Below are positions 55,986 through 64,000 of a DNA stretch of 64,000 bases, in pieces. The position numbers were made by a program, and so were the translations under genes. Position 1 is the stretch's first letter, and each line of letters begins with the position of its first letter. The notes beneath the pieces are model-generated. The model made no database searches, had not been told where the DNA came from, and saw only the letters and a list, made by a program, of their open reading frames with translations. Origin of the DNA: Paraburkholderia tagetis (lineage in GTDB: Bacteria; Pseudomonadota; Gammaproteobacteria; Burkholderiales; Burkholderiaceae); the NCBI RefSeq assembly GCF_022213065.1, contig NZ_JAKLJA010000010.1, positions 146,198 to 210,197 on the forward strand. The letters are read 5' to 3'.

Positions 55986-57170
55986 ATGTCAACGACTGAT
56001 TTCGAAGCAGCCCAATCCACTCAATCCTCTCAACCTTCCCGCGAGGCTACCGGCTCAGGGGCCTGGCGGTTCGCCGCCCAGCTACTGGCGCGCGCCGATG
56101 TAAGGCTCAACGGCACGCGAGCGTGGGACATGCGCATACACGATCCACAGGTGCCGGAGCGCGTAGTCGCACTGGGGAATCTGGGCCTCGGCGAGGCCTA
56201 TATGGACGATCAGTGGGACTGCGATCAGCTCGACGAATTCTTCGCGCATGTGTTGCGTGCGCATCTGGACGATCAAATCGATCCCGCCCGGCTCGTTTTT
56301 CACGCGCTCAAGGCGCGCCTCATGAACCGCCAGACCGTGCGCCGCGCGTGGAAGGTGGGGCAGCAGCACTACGACATCGGCAACGCTTTCTATGAGGCCA
56401 TGCTCGACAAGCGCATGACCTACACGTGCGGCTACTGGTCGGGCGGCGCGAAGACGCTGGACGAAGCGCAGGAAGCCAAGCTCGATTTGATCTGCAGGAA
56501 GCTGGGGCTCAAGCGGGGCATTCGTCTGCTCGATATCGGCTGCGGTTGGGGCAGCCTCATGAAGTTCGCCGCCGAAAATTATGGCGTTTCCTGCGTGGGC
56601 GTGACGATCTCGAAGGAGCAGGCCGCGCTGGGCGCCGAGCGTTGCGAAGGTCTGCCGGTGGAATTCCGCCTGCAGGACTATCGGCTGCTCGACGAGAAGT
56701 TCGATCGCATCGCGAGCGTGGGCATGTTCGAGCACGTCGGGCCCAAGAATTACCGCACCTATATGGAAGTGGCGCATCGTTGCCTCGCCGACGACGGCAT
56801 CTTCCTGTTGCACACGATCGGCAAGAACCGCCGCGATACCACGCCCGATCCGTGGGTCGACAAATACATCTTCCCCAATGGCGAGCTGCCCACCATCGGC
56901 CAGATCGCGGACGCCTCGGGCGGCCTCTTCGTCACCGAAGACCTGCACAACTTCGGCGCCGATTACGATCGCACGCTCATGGCGTGGCATGCGAACTTCG
57001 AGGCCGCATGGCCGCGCTTCGAGGCCGAGATGGGGCACCGTTTCTACCGCATGTGGCGTTATTACCTGCTGTCGTGCGCCGGGGCGTTCCGCGCGCGCGA
57101 TATTCAGCTCTGGCAGTTCGTGTTCACGAGGAATGGTCTGCTGGGCGGCTATCACCGGCCCCAGGCGTGA
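55986..57170 (+). CDS. cfa: Cyclopropane-fatty-acyl-phospholipid synthase
   Basis: Cfa transfers a methylene group from S-adenosylmethionine to unsaturated chains of membrane phospholipids, usually in stationary phase or under stress. The 394 residues have an N-terminal lipid-binding part, the motif QQHYDIGNAFYEAMLDKRMTY, the SAM loop LLDIGCGWGSLMKFA and EHVGPKNYRTYM. Length matches E. coli Cfa. GGAG lies before the ATG at 55986; the frame is open 40 codons further with no similarity. Confidence 0.95.
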   Translation: MSTTDFEAAQSTQSSQPSREATGSGAWRFAAQLLARADVRLNGTRAWDMRIHDPQVPERVVALGNLGLGEAYMDDQWDCDQLDEFFAHVLRAHLDDQIDPARLVFHALKARLMNRQTVRRAWKVGQQHYDIGNAFYEAMLDKRMTYTCGYWSGGAKTLDEAQEAKLDLICRKLGLKRGIRLLDIGCGWGSLMKFAAENYGVSCVGVTISKEQAALGAERCEGLPVEFRLQDYRLLDEKFDRIASVGMFEHVGPKNYRTYMEVAHRCLADDGIFLLHTIGKNRRDTTPDPWVDKYIFPNGELPTIGQIADASGGLFVTEDLHNFGADYDRTLMAWHANFEAAWPRFEAEMGHRFYRMWRYYLLSCAGAFRARDIQLWQFVFTRNGLLGGYHRPQA

Positions 57171-57217
57171 TCGCTGCGAGCGCAACGATGTGCTGAAACA
57201 GGGCGGGTCCGTTAAAG

Positions 57218-57243
57218 CAGGTCGTCAAATCAGGTCGTCAAAA
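57218..57243. repeat. 13-bp tandem repeat after cfa
   Basis: CAGGTCGTCAAAT is followed directly by CAGGTCGTCAAAA, just before the terminator hairpin. Confidence 0.85.
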
Positions 57244-57246
57244 GCG

Positions 57247-57280
57247 AAGGCCGCGTGCGCGAAGCGCCGCGGCCTTTCTC
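57247..57280 (+). terminator. Terminator after cfa
   Basis: AAGGCCGCG pairs with CGCGGCCTT across a 12-base loop and is followed by TCTC. The weak T run also allows partial use by the convergent crcB. Confidence 0.65.
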
Positions 57281-57308
57281 ATGCGTGCTCGCAGGACGCG
57301 GCGCGGCT

Positions 57309-57689
57309 TTAGCGCATCACGGCGGCGACCGTGGCGATGCCGAGTATTGTCATCAGCACGGAGGCGCACACGTGAATGGCGATCTCGCCGGCGGCCCAGC
57401 CGAAGCGGCCATGCTGCAGGTGCGTGACGACTTCGGCGGAGAAGGTCGAAAACGTGGAGAGCCCGCCCATGCAGCCGGTGATGACGAACAGGCGCCATTG
57501 CGGCGAGATGTCGGGCAGGCGCGCGAACGCGGCGAGCGCCACGCCGATGATGTAGCCGGCGATGATGTTGGACGCGAGCGTGCCGAGCGGCAGCGTGGGG
57601 AAGACGGCGTTCAGGCGCAGGCCGAGCACCCAGCGCAGCAGCGAGCCGAGCGCGCCGCCTATGCCAACGGCGAGAATCGAGAGATACAT
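57309..57689 (-). CDS. crcB: Fluoride exporter CrcB/Fluc
   Basis: The 126-residue membrane protein has four transmembrane helices and the Fluc signature [15 protein letters not shown] near residues 72-86, with [13 protein letters not shown] near the start. Fluc dimers let fluoride leave the cell. The ATG at 57689 is preferred to an upstream in-frame one. I looked for the fluoride riboswitch in the upstream 100 bases and did not see its conserved core. Confidence 0.93.
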   Translation of the reverse strand: MYLSILAVGIGGALGSLLRWVLGLRLNAVFPTLPLGTLASNIIAGYIIGVALAAFARLPDISPQWRLFVITGCMGGLSTFSTFSAEVVTHLQHGRFGWAAGEIAIHVCASVLMTILGIATVAAVMR

Positions 57690-57865
57690 GGTGTGGAGTC
57701 GTTGTAGGCGCAATGAAAGGCGATGCTGCATGGCCGCTCGTTGCCGGCCATGGCGTTCCGCTTTCGACTCCGGAGTTTAGCACCGCGATAGCGCTGCAAC
57801 GCGCGCCGGCCGGCGCGCGCGGTCCAACTCTCGCGCTCGCCAGTAGCGGGTGCGAGCGTTTCGCA

Positions 57866-59344
57866 TCAGTACGCGATGCAGACCGATTTCGTCTCGGTAT
57901 AGGCGTCGATGATCGCGCGGCCATGCTCGCGGCCGATGCCCGAGGCCTTGAAGCCGCCGAAAGGCAGCGCCGGGTCCACCATGTTGTGCGTATTGACCCA
58001 GACGGTGCCCGCCTGCACGGCATCCACCACGCGCAGCGCGCGGTCGAGCTGGTTGGTCCATACGCTCGCGCCCAGGCCGTATTCGGAGGCGTTCGCGGCG
58101 GCGATGGCTTCCTCCACGTCGTCGTAAGGCATCGCTACGAGCACCGGGCCGAAGACCTCCTCGCGCACCACGGTGAGCGGCTTGTTGCTGGCGTTCGCGA
58201 TCACGGTGGGTTCGACGAAGTAGCCCGCGCGATTGCCGTTGCCGCCGCCCGCCACGATCTCGCCGCCTTCCGCGCGGCCTTGCGCGATCATGCCGGCCAC
58301 CTTGTCGCGATGGCGCGCGGAGACGAGCGGACCCATCTGCGTGGCCGCGTCGAAGCCGGAGCCGAGCACGGTGTGGCGCGCGACCTGCGCGACGCCTTCG
58401 ACGATTTCGTCAAAGCGTGCGCGCGGCACATAGAGGCGCGATCCGGCGGTGCAGACCTGGCCGTGGTTGAAGAAGATCGCACCTGCCGCGCCCTGGATGG
58501 CGCGTTGCGGGTCGCAGTCGTCGAGCACGATCACGGGGCTCTTGCCGCCCAGCTCCAGCGAGACGCGCTTGAGGTCGTTCGCGCATTGCTTGCCGATGAT
58601 GCGGCCCACCTCGGTGGAGCCGGTGAAGGTGACCTTGTCCACGTCCGCATGACGCACGAGCGCCGCGCCCGCGGTCTCGCCCTGGCCGGTGACGACGTTG
58701 AACACGCCCGGCGGAAAGCCCGCTTCGTGCGCGAGTTCGGCAAGGCGGATGGCGGTGAGCGGCGTTTCCTCGGCGGGCTTGAGCACGACGGTGCAGCCGC
58801 AGGCGAGCGCGGGCGCGATCTTCCATACCGCCATCAGCAGCGGGAAATTCCACGGCACGATGGCGGCGACCACGCCCGCGGGCACGCGCCGCGTGGAGGC
58901 GCTGTAGCGCACGCCGGGCGGGAATGCGAGCGAGAGGTCGACGGTGCTGCCCTCGATCTTGGTGGCCCAGCCTGCCATATAGCGCAGCCATTGCACGCTG
59001 CCGCCCACTTCGAGCATCTTCGAGAAGCCGAGCAGTTTGCCCTGGTTGAGCGTTTCGAGCGCGGCGAGTTCGTCGCCGTTGCGCTCGACGAGTTCGGCGA
59101 GCTTCAGAAGCAGGCGCTCGCGTTCGACGGGCGGCAGGCGGCGCCACGTGTCGGCCTCGAAGGCGCGGCGCGCGGCGGTGACGGCCGCGTCGACGTCGGC
59201 GTCGGCGGCGTCGGGCACCTGGGCGATTTCCGCGCCCGTGGCGGGGTTGAATACGGCGAACGTGCGGCCGTTGCCGCTGGCGCAAAAGCGGCCGTCGATG
59301 AACATCTGCGTGCGGATCGTGTGTGTGAAGTCCTGGCGGTCCAT
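57866..59344 (-). CDS. Aldehyde dehydrogenase, phenylacetaldehyde dehydrogenase-like
   Basis: The 492-residue NAD-dependent aldehyde dehydrogenase has all family motifs: PWNFPLLMAVWKIAPALACG, the NAD loop FTGSTEVGR, the general base in SLELGGKSPVIV, the catalytic cysteine in FFNHGQVCTAGSRLYV, and EEVFGPVLV. It resembles FeaB/betaine-type enzymes. As last gene of a minus-strand group headed by a copper amine oxidase, it most likely oxidises the arylacetaldehyde released from phenylethylamine or tyramine to the arylacetate. The substrate is inferred from context. Confidence 0.88.
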   Translation of the reverse strand: MDRQDFTHTIRTQMFIDGRFCASGNGRTFAVFNPATGAEIAQVPDAADADVDAAVTAARRAFEADTWRRLPPVERERLLLKLAELVERNGDELAALETLNQGKLLGFSKMLEVGGSVQWLRYMAGWATKIEGSTVDLSLAFPPGVRYSASTRRVPAGVVAAIVPWNFPLLMAVWKIAPALACGCTVVLKPAEETPLTAIRLAELAHEAGFPPGVFNVVTGQGETAGAALVRHADVDKVTFTGSTEVGRIIGKQCANDLKRVSLELGGKSPVIVLDDCDPQRAIQGAAGAIFFNHGQVCTAGSRLYVPRARFDEIVEGVAQVARHTVLGSGFDAATQMGPLVSARHRDKVAGMIAQGRAEGGEIVAGGGNGNRAGYFVEPTVIANASNKPLTVVREEVFGPVLVAMPYDDVEEAIAAANASEYGLGASVWTNQLDRALRVVDAVQAGTVWVNTHNMVDPALPFGGFKASGIGREHGRAIIDAYTETKSVCIAY

Positions 59345-59377
59345 GTCGTTTCCTCGGTTCGGTCCAGTGCGTAGGGG

Positions 59378-60538
59378 TCAGCGAATGGGCATCGCGCTGC
59401 TCGATGAGAGCGCGGGCGATGCGGGGTGATCGGTGAAGTGTTGTGCGCGGTGTGGTGCGTGGTGTGCTGCGTGATGTGGTGCGTGATGTGGTGCGAAGTG
59501 CGAAGCGAGGTGTGCTGTGAAATGTGGTGTGTCGTGCTGCGTGAACTGCGGTTGATGCGCGTGATGCGTGCGCGTGTTGCGGCGTGTCGCGAGTGCGTAT
59601 GCACACATGAGGTTGAGCGCGGCGCCCGCGAGAAAGAGCGCATGGAAGCCCTGGCCGAAACCCCACGACGTCGTAGCTAGCGCGGCGCCCGCGAGCATGC
59701 CCGCGTGATGTGCGACGCCGGGGCAGCCGGCTTGCGCCGCGCGCCCGATGCGCAAAAGCGTGGGCAGCGTGAGCGCGTCGAGCACGGCGAACGCCGGCAT
59801 GGCGAAGACGGTCCACGGTGCGAGCGCATCGAGCGCATCGAGCGTTAGCGCGGCAAGCAACGCGCCGCGCAGCGCGAAGAGCGCGAGTAATGCGTAACGA
59901 TGATCGACGCGCTCCGCGAGCAGGCCGATGCCAAGCGCCGCGCCCAGCGAAACGGCTAACTGCGTGAACGAGAAAGGCCCCGCACCGCACACGGCGAAGA
60001 ATTGAAAGCGTGCGAGCACGCCGCTGGAAAGGCCGGCCAGTAGCGCAGGTGCAAGCAGGGCGGCGCTGCCGGGCAGCGTGGCAATGAAACCTTGCTGTAC
60101 GCGTTTAAACGGAGTCCTATGAATCTTCGGGAGTCGCGCCGAAGAGTCCATCTGCCGTGTGGGCAGTCTCGACCATGCCGCTGCGAGCATGGCGAGACCC
60201 ACTAACGCGAGCGCGACAGGCATGCCGGTTGAGAACGAGCCCGCGCGTGCCTGCGCCGCGGCTGCCGTCATGGCCGCCATGGTGAGGACGAGCGAGGCGG
60301 CCACCGGCACCGTGGCTCGCGAGACGAAGCGGCGCGCGAGCACCGCAGGCAGCAATGCCATGGCGAAAAGCGCTACTGCGCCGCCCGCGAGCGCAGTGCC
60401 ATTCGCGTCGATTTGCATCGCGCCCAGCATGACGCCCGCCGCGAGCGCCGAGGCACCGCCCGTCACCGCGCACCAGACCCATGCAGCGGCGAGGGCGTCG
60501 TGAACCTTCTGCGTCATGTGGCGGCGCGCGCGGGGCAT
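59378..60538 (-). CDS. MFS-like membrane protein with histidine-rich tail
   Basis: About 386 residues with roughly ten hydrophobic segments (ALAAGVMLGAMQ, ALAGGAVALFAMALLPAVLA, AALGIGLLAERVDHRYALLALFAL), consistent with a degenerate major facilitator transporter. I do not recognise a close family. The last 55 residues are soluble and rich in His, Pro, Ala and Thr (HHAPHHAAHHAPHRAQHF), encoded by short DNA repeats. It lies 10 bases after the copper amine oxidase and 33 before the dehydrogenase, so it is in their operon and may import the amine or handle copper. ATGs at 60538 and 60517 are possible; neither has a strong ribosome site. Confidence 0.65.
   Translation of the reverse strand: MPRARRHMTQKVHDALAAAWVWCAVTGGASALAAGVMLGAMQIDANGTALAGGAVALFAMALLPAVLARRFVSRATVPVAASLVLTMAAMTAAAAQARAGSFSTGMPVALALVGLAMLAAAWSRLPTRQMDSSARLPKIHRTPFKRVQQGFIATLPGSAALLAPALLAGLSSGVLARFQFFAVCGAGPFSFTQLAVSLGAALGIGLLAERVDHRYALLALFALRGALLAALTLDALDALAPWTVFAMPAFAVLDALTLPTLLRIGRAAQAGCPGVAHHAGMLAGAALATTSWGFGQGFHALFLAGAALNLMCAYALATRRNTRTHHAHQPQFTQHDTPHFTAHLASHFAPHHAPHHAAHHAPHRAQHFTDHPASPALSSSSAMPIR
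59471..59494. repeat. 12-bp tandem repeat coding the His-rich tail
   Basis: GTGATGTGGTGC occurs twice in a row on the plus strand, within a longer region (59430-59560) of degenerate copies. On the coding strand each unit gives a four-residue His-His-Ala-Pro/Ala block. Confidence 0.85.
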
Positions 60539-60548
60539 GGTCGCGAAC

Positions 60549-62528
60549 TTACTGCTTGCCGTGGCAGCACGAAGGCGCTGCGCCCGGCGCACCGTCCTGC
60601 ACGCTATGCGGATCGCGCCCGCCCGGCAGGTCCATGGCCGGGTTGCCGTGGAAGAAGTTGTTCGGCTTGAGCATGAAGCCGGCATACTCCACGGGCATCA
60701 CCGGGAAGTCCTCGGGCTTGCACACGTGCGTATGGCCGAAGCTGTGCCACAGCACGATGTCCTCGTTCTCCACGTTGCGGTTCGCTTCGATAAAGCGCGG
60801 CAGGCCGTCGCCGCCCGCGTGCTGGTTCGGATAGTCGCCGCTCGCGTAGCGCTGCGTCGTGTCGTATGGCGTGACCCAGACGTGACGCGTCGCGAAGCCG
60901 CCGCGCTGACGCACCTTCGAGTTGGGATCCGCGAGCATCAGCGGCGAGTCGTTGATGATGAGCTTGTAGCCGGGATTCGCGCCCACGCGGTTCTTCACGT
61001 TCGGATTCACGACCTTCCAGAAGCGGCCGGTCTGGCCGTTCGCGTTGCGCGCCGCTTCCTGCTCGGTCTTGAGCACGCGCTTCGTGGTGTCGAAGACGTT
61101 GCCGTATGGGTTCTCGGCGCCCATCGGACGCGGCACGAACTCATGCTCGGTCACGGAATTTTTCTCGCCGTCCACCATCATGTGCAGCCGCGCATTGAAG
61201 AAGTGCTGATGCGTCGGGCCGCCGAGATTTTCGGTGACCATGCCGCCCCACGGGTAGTCGTCGCCATCGGCGACCGCCGAGGTCTGGATGATGCCCGTGA
61301 GCTTGCATTCGAGCTGGATCGTGCCGTCCTGATAGAAGTACCAGTAGAAGCCGTAGTCGTAATTGCCCACCGTCGCGAAGAACGAGATCACGAGGCGGCG
61401 CGAGCGGCGCATCTCGAACACGCCAGTGCGGAATTCATAGTGCTTCCAGAGCGTGCCGTAATCCTCTTCGTGCAGGCACACGGCGTTCTTCATCGTGAAG
61501 CTGTTGCCGAAATCGTCGGCGGACGGAATGTCGAAATAGCGGATCGTGCCGAGGCAATCGCAGCCGAGTTCGAGCTGGTTCGCGAGCTTGCCGAGGCCAT
61601 ACTCGCCCGCGTCGAATGCGCTTTTCCAGTAATGGTTTGTGGTGGGATCGGAGTAGGGCACGCACATCTCCGTCACGCTCGCGCGATAGACGATGGGGCG
61701 CGGTGCGCTCTTGCCGTCGTCCCAGCTGATCTGGTGCAGCACGAGGCCCTCGCGTGGCGTGAAGCCCACGCGGAATTTCCAGTTCTGCCAACTAACCTGC
61801 CAGCCGTCGATGGTGAAGCTCGGCCCTTCGGGCTGGCTGATGGAAAGCGGCTTGACCGTGTCGCGCGGCTTGCCGATGCTCGCCGTGTCGTAGTTGTGCT
61901 TTGCGCGTGGGATCGGGATGATGCGCCCATCGTCCACGAGTTCGATCACCTTGTGTTCGAGCAGGTCGACCACGGCCACCACGCCTTCGATCGGGTGCGC
62001 GTAGCCGTTATCGGTCACGTTCTCGCGGTAGTAGCTAACGCAGCGCACGAGGCGTCGGCCGCCCTCGTTGGCGCGATCGAACGCGCCCGCCGAGAACGGG
62101 TCGACCTGGACGCGCTCGAGATCGTCCTCGGTGAGCCCGCGCTTCTTGACGGCCTCGCGCCACGCGGGGTCGGCCTTCACGATGCGCTCGGCATTCGTGA
62201 AGTCTTCGATCATCACTGGCGGCTGGCCAAACGGTGCGCTGTGCAGCGCGAGCGCCTTGCGCGATTCCACTTTCTTTTCGCGCAGATCGACCACCAGTTC
62301 GAGCGTCTGGTTGCGGGTGCGATCGATGGCGATCGTGAAGGCGCGGCGCGAATAGTAGTTGCCGGGCTGGTACGCGACCACTTCGGCCTTGGGCGGCTCT
62401 TGCAACTCGGTGACGGGAAAGCGCGCGTGTTCGTCGAGCTGTTCGGCGGCCTTCACGATGTCACAGGCGAGCTGCATTTCGGAGAGGCTCAGCGGGTCGA
62501 GCGGATGCGAGTTCGGATTCGTGTTCAT
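60549..62528 (-). CDS. tynA: Copper-containing primary-amine oxidase
   Basis: The enzyme oxidises primary amines such as phenylethylamine or tyramine to aldehyde, ammonia and hydrogen peroxide. In the 659 residues the topaquinone tyrosine is in TVGNYDYGF, the copper histidines in PTHQHFFNARLHM and the downstream HSFGHTHVC, and the catalytic base region in AFDAGEYGLG. There is no signal peptide, so it is a cytosolic, Arthrobacter-type enzyme rather than the periplasmic E. coli TynA. The extreme C-terminus has a vicinal Cys pair (SCCHGKQ). ATG at 62528. First gene of the amine operon. Confidence 0.93.
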   Translation of the reverse strand: MNTNPNSHPLDPLSLSEMQLACDIVKAAEQLDEHARFPVTELQEPPKAEVVAYQPGNYYSRRAFTIAIDRTRNQTLELVVDLREKKVESRKALALHSAPFGQPPVMIEDFTNAERIVKADPAWREAVKKRGLTEDDLERVQVDPFSAGAFDRANEGGRRLVRCVSYYRENVTDNGYAHPIEGVVAVVDLLEHKVIELVDDGRIIPIPRAKHNYDTASIGKPRDTVKPLSISQPEGPSFTIDGWQVSWQNWKFRVGFTPREGLVLHQISWDDGKSAPRPIVYRASVTEMCVPYSDPTTNHYWKSAFDAGEYGLGKLANQLELGCDCLGTIRYFDIPSADDFGNSFTMKNAVCLHEEDYGTLWKHYEFRTGVFEMRRSRRLVISFFATVGNYDYGFYWYFYQDGTIQLECKLTGIIQTSAVADGDDYPWGGMVTENLGGPTHQHFFNARLHMMVDGEKNSVTEHEFVPRPMGAENPYGNVFDTTKRVLKTEQEAARNANGQTGRFWKVVNPNVKNRVGANPGYKLIINDSPLMLADPNSKVRQRGGFATRHVWVTPYDTTQRYASGDYPNQHAGGDGLPRFIEANRNVENEDIVLWHSFGHTHVCKPEDFPVMPVEYAGFMLKPNNFFHGNPAMDLPGGRDPHSVQDGAPGAAPSCCHGKQ

Positions 62529-62751
62529 AAGCTTTTCGTAAGGATGGCGTTGGACCGCAACAGCGCGCGAATGGCAGCAGGCCGGCCTTTTTTTAGGGGC
62601 GGAGGGCTTGGCCGCATTGGGCGATGTCGTGACGTCATCGTAGAAACGCCATATTTTTTTCGCGCTTGCAAAGCGCGCCAAAGGGACGATAGAGTGCGCC
62701 ATAGACAGAGCGAACGAGCCCGCGTGCGTATTCGAATGAAGTATCGGGAGA

Positions 62752-63765
62752 ATGGAGCGAGACGTGAAAAAAGTGCCTGTCAGCAACGGTTTTCCGATGA
62801 TTCGCGGCGCGGTGATGGGCCCGATCGTGCGCGCGCTGGATGCAGCAGGCGCGGACTGCGATGCATTGCTGGCCGAGTTCGGCCTGAGCCGCAAACAACT
62901 TTCTGATCCTTATGAAATCCTGCCGCTCGGGCGCTACGTGGGCGCATTCGAGCGCGCGGCGCAGGTGCTCGACGAGCCGTGGCTCGGCCTGCGCCTGGGC
63001 AACGAATTGCAACTCACCGAGCTTGGGCCTGCTGGGCTCGTGTTCATGTCGTCGCCCACGCTGGGCTCGGCCATCCGCAAGTTCACGGACGCGCTTGGCT
63101 CATGGCAGAGCGGCACGCTCGTCGATATGGTGCGAGACAACGCATGGCCGATGTGGAGCTATCGCATTGCGTCGGCGCAGATCTGGCCGCGCCGCCAGGA
63201 CGCCGAATACAGCGTGAGCGCGATGTGCCACATGATTCGTCTCGTGCGCGGCGCGGCCTGGACGCCGGTCGAGATCCATTTCGAGCATGCCGCGCCTGCT
63301 GATCTCAAGCCCTATATGCGTATTTTTCGCGTGCCGGTGCGCTTTCAGCAGCCGGCAAGCGGTGTGGTGATTCATCCGCACGATCTCGATGCGCCGCTCA
63401 AGAGCGCCGATACCCAGCTCGCGCGCATGATGGAGCGCCATGCCACCGATCTCATTTCGCGCGATACGGTGCCGCACGATCTCGTTGAGCAGGTACGCGA
63501 TCTGGTGACGCGGCGGCTCGCGCGCGAAAAGCTCGTGGTGGCTGATATTGCGCGGGATTTGGGGTTGTCTAATCGGTCGCTGCAGCGGCATCTGACTGAG
63601 GCGGGTACTTCTGTGCGCGAGATTATTCGTGAGGAGCGCCAGCGCAGTGTGGCGGTGCTGCGTGAGCAGGAAGGCATGACTAATGCCGCCGTCGCGCGTG
63701 CAGTCGGCTATGCGGATGCTACTGTGTTGTGGCGTGCGACGCGTAATTGGGGACGGTCGGGGTAG
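62752..63765 (+). CDS. AraC-family regulator, divergent from amine oxidase
   Basis: The 337 residues have the Arabinose_bd-type N-terminal ligand domain (residues 20-200, e.g. GLRLGNELQLTELGPAGLVF) and a C-terminal AraC HTH. The first helix-turn-helix is VVADIARDLGLSNRSLQRHL and the second is NAAVARAVGYADATVLWRAT. This N-domain type is found in OruR/ArgR-like regulators and differs from that of FeaR. The ATG at 62752 or a GTG at 62764 (GGAG six bases upstream) may be the start. Divergence from tynA with a 223-bp gap suggests it activates the amine operon. Confidence 0.88.
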   Translation: MERDVKKVPVSNGFPMIRGAVMGPIVRALDAAGADCDALLAEFGLSRKQLSDPYEILPLGRYVGAFERAAQVLDEPWLGLRLGNELQLTELGPAGLVFMSSPTLGSAIRKFTDALGSWQSGTLVDMVRDNAWPMWSYRIASAQIWPRRQDAEYSVSAMCHMIRLVRGAAWTPVEIHFEHAAPADLKPYMRIFRVPVRFQQPASGVVIHPHDLDAPLKSADTQLARMMERHATDLISRDTVPHDLVEQVRDLVTRRLAREKLVVADIARDLGLSNRSLQRHLTEAGTSVREIIREERQRSVAVLREQEGMTNAAVARAVGYADATVLWRATRNWGRSG

Positions 63766-63846
63766 AGGGGGATCGCTGGGGTTCTTTTGATGCGCTCGTT
63801 TTTTCGCGTTTCCTTGTTTTCGTGTCGGTCTGCTAGCGTTGCCCCT

Positions 63847-64000
63847 GTGCGGGGCGGCACCTACTTTTCTTTGCGGCTGTGTACAGACTGGAGACATGGT
63901 TGACACATGTACGGGGACATCGTTGACACATGATGTTCAGGTTTTTGCTGTCTTCAGGTCAAGTGTCGTGAGGCGGTGATGCGCGAACCAGAGCTCGATG
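63847..64000. mobile_element. Possible edge of an insertion sequence or repeated element (partial)
   Basis: After the AraC gene comes GCGGGGCGGCACCTACTTTT, which I recall as part of a sequence found many times in Burkholderia-type genomes. Then two direct copies of GACAT(G/C)GTTGACACATG, 23 bases apart (63893 and 63916), lie before a short open frame starting near 63979 (MREPELD...) that leaves the window. Repeats of this kind are seen at IS ends, but no transposase motif is visible yet. Confidence 0.4.

Noticed and set aside
57690..57780. Fluoride riboswitch upstream of crcB
   Set aside because: The conserved pseudoknot core bases are not visible.
60516..62906. 796-codon open frame on the plus strand
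   Set aside because: Antisense of tynA and the start of the MFS-like gene; no recognisable protein features.

Overview
The window looks like chromosomal DNA of a high-GC Burkholderiales bacterium, most likely Paraburkholderia/Caballeronia or close. The basis is gene order and protein similarity recalled from that group: pstB-phoU-phoB-phoR followed by convergent ppk1 and divergent ppx, a lexA-box imuA-imuB-dnaE2 cassette, a tiny DUF3563 gene, ftrABCD, and paired 3-hydroxybutyrate dehydrogenase/patatin genes. No search was run, so the genus is an inference.

Layout. 0-7 kb: phosphate sensing and polyphosphate (pstB end, phoU, phoB, phoR, ppk1, ppx), with a Pho-box-like site between ppk1 and ppx. 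7-9.9 kb: an OlsB-like acyltransferase, sixA, tRNA-Pro(UGG) with its own promoter and terminator, and an orphan LuxR-type response regulator that starts at TTG behind an AT-rich 450-bp spacer. 9.9-16 kb: SOS mutagenesis cassette with a perfect LexA box. 16-21 kb: RmlD-like reductase, copZ/cueR around a 35-bp palindrome, a DUF3563 gene, rlmJ, an aldo/keto reductase. 21-27.6 kb: bdhA-patatin, an aromatic/aspartate aminotransferase, uvrB. 27.9-40.8 kb: iron-rich stretch. ftrABCD, hemP and bfd-tonB-exbB-exbD each have a Fur-box-like sequence laid over a promoter, and bfr overlaps murI. Between them lie GlcG-like, DUF1857, OsmC, pirin and LysR genes. 41-49 kb: class I fumarase, UPF0114, an EamA transporter, and acs followed by a two-subunit solute symporter.

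49.4-54.8 kb is the accessory part: AT content rises, and a 786-residue modular peptidoglycan hydrolase with a C-terminal SleB-type domain overlaps a gene for an exported protein, as expected of an antibacterial effector with periplasmic immunity. Behind it is a graveyard: an immunity-like gene with a broken leader, a second exported gene broken in a T run, then a degenerate second copy of the effector scaffold, an unrelated toxin-tip remnant, and a further exported gene coupled to that remnant. This looks like tip-and-immunity replacement of the kind known from Rhs and CDI loci, but on a non-Rhs hydrolase scaffold. It is the best candidate for something undescribed here.

55-64 kb: tRNA-Ser(GGA), a HIT protein, cyclopropane fatty acid synthase, crcB, and an aromatic-amine catabolism operon: cytosolic copper amine oxidase, an MFS-like protein with a histidine-rich tail, and an aldehyde dehydrogenase. 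A divergent AraC-type regulator flanks the operon. The last 150 bases resemble the edge of a mobile or repeated element running off the window.
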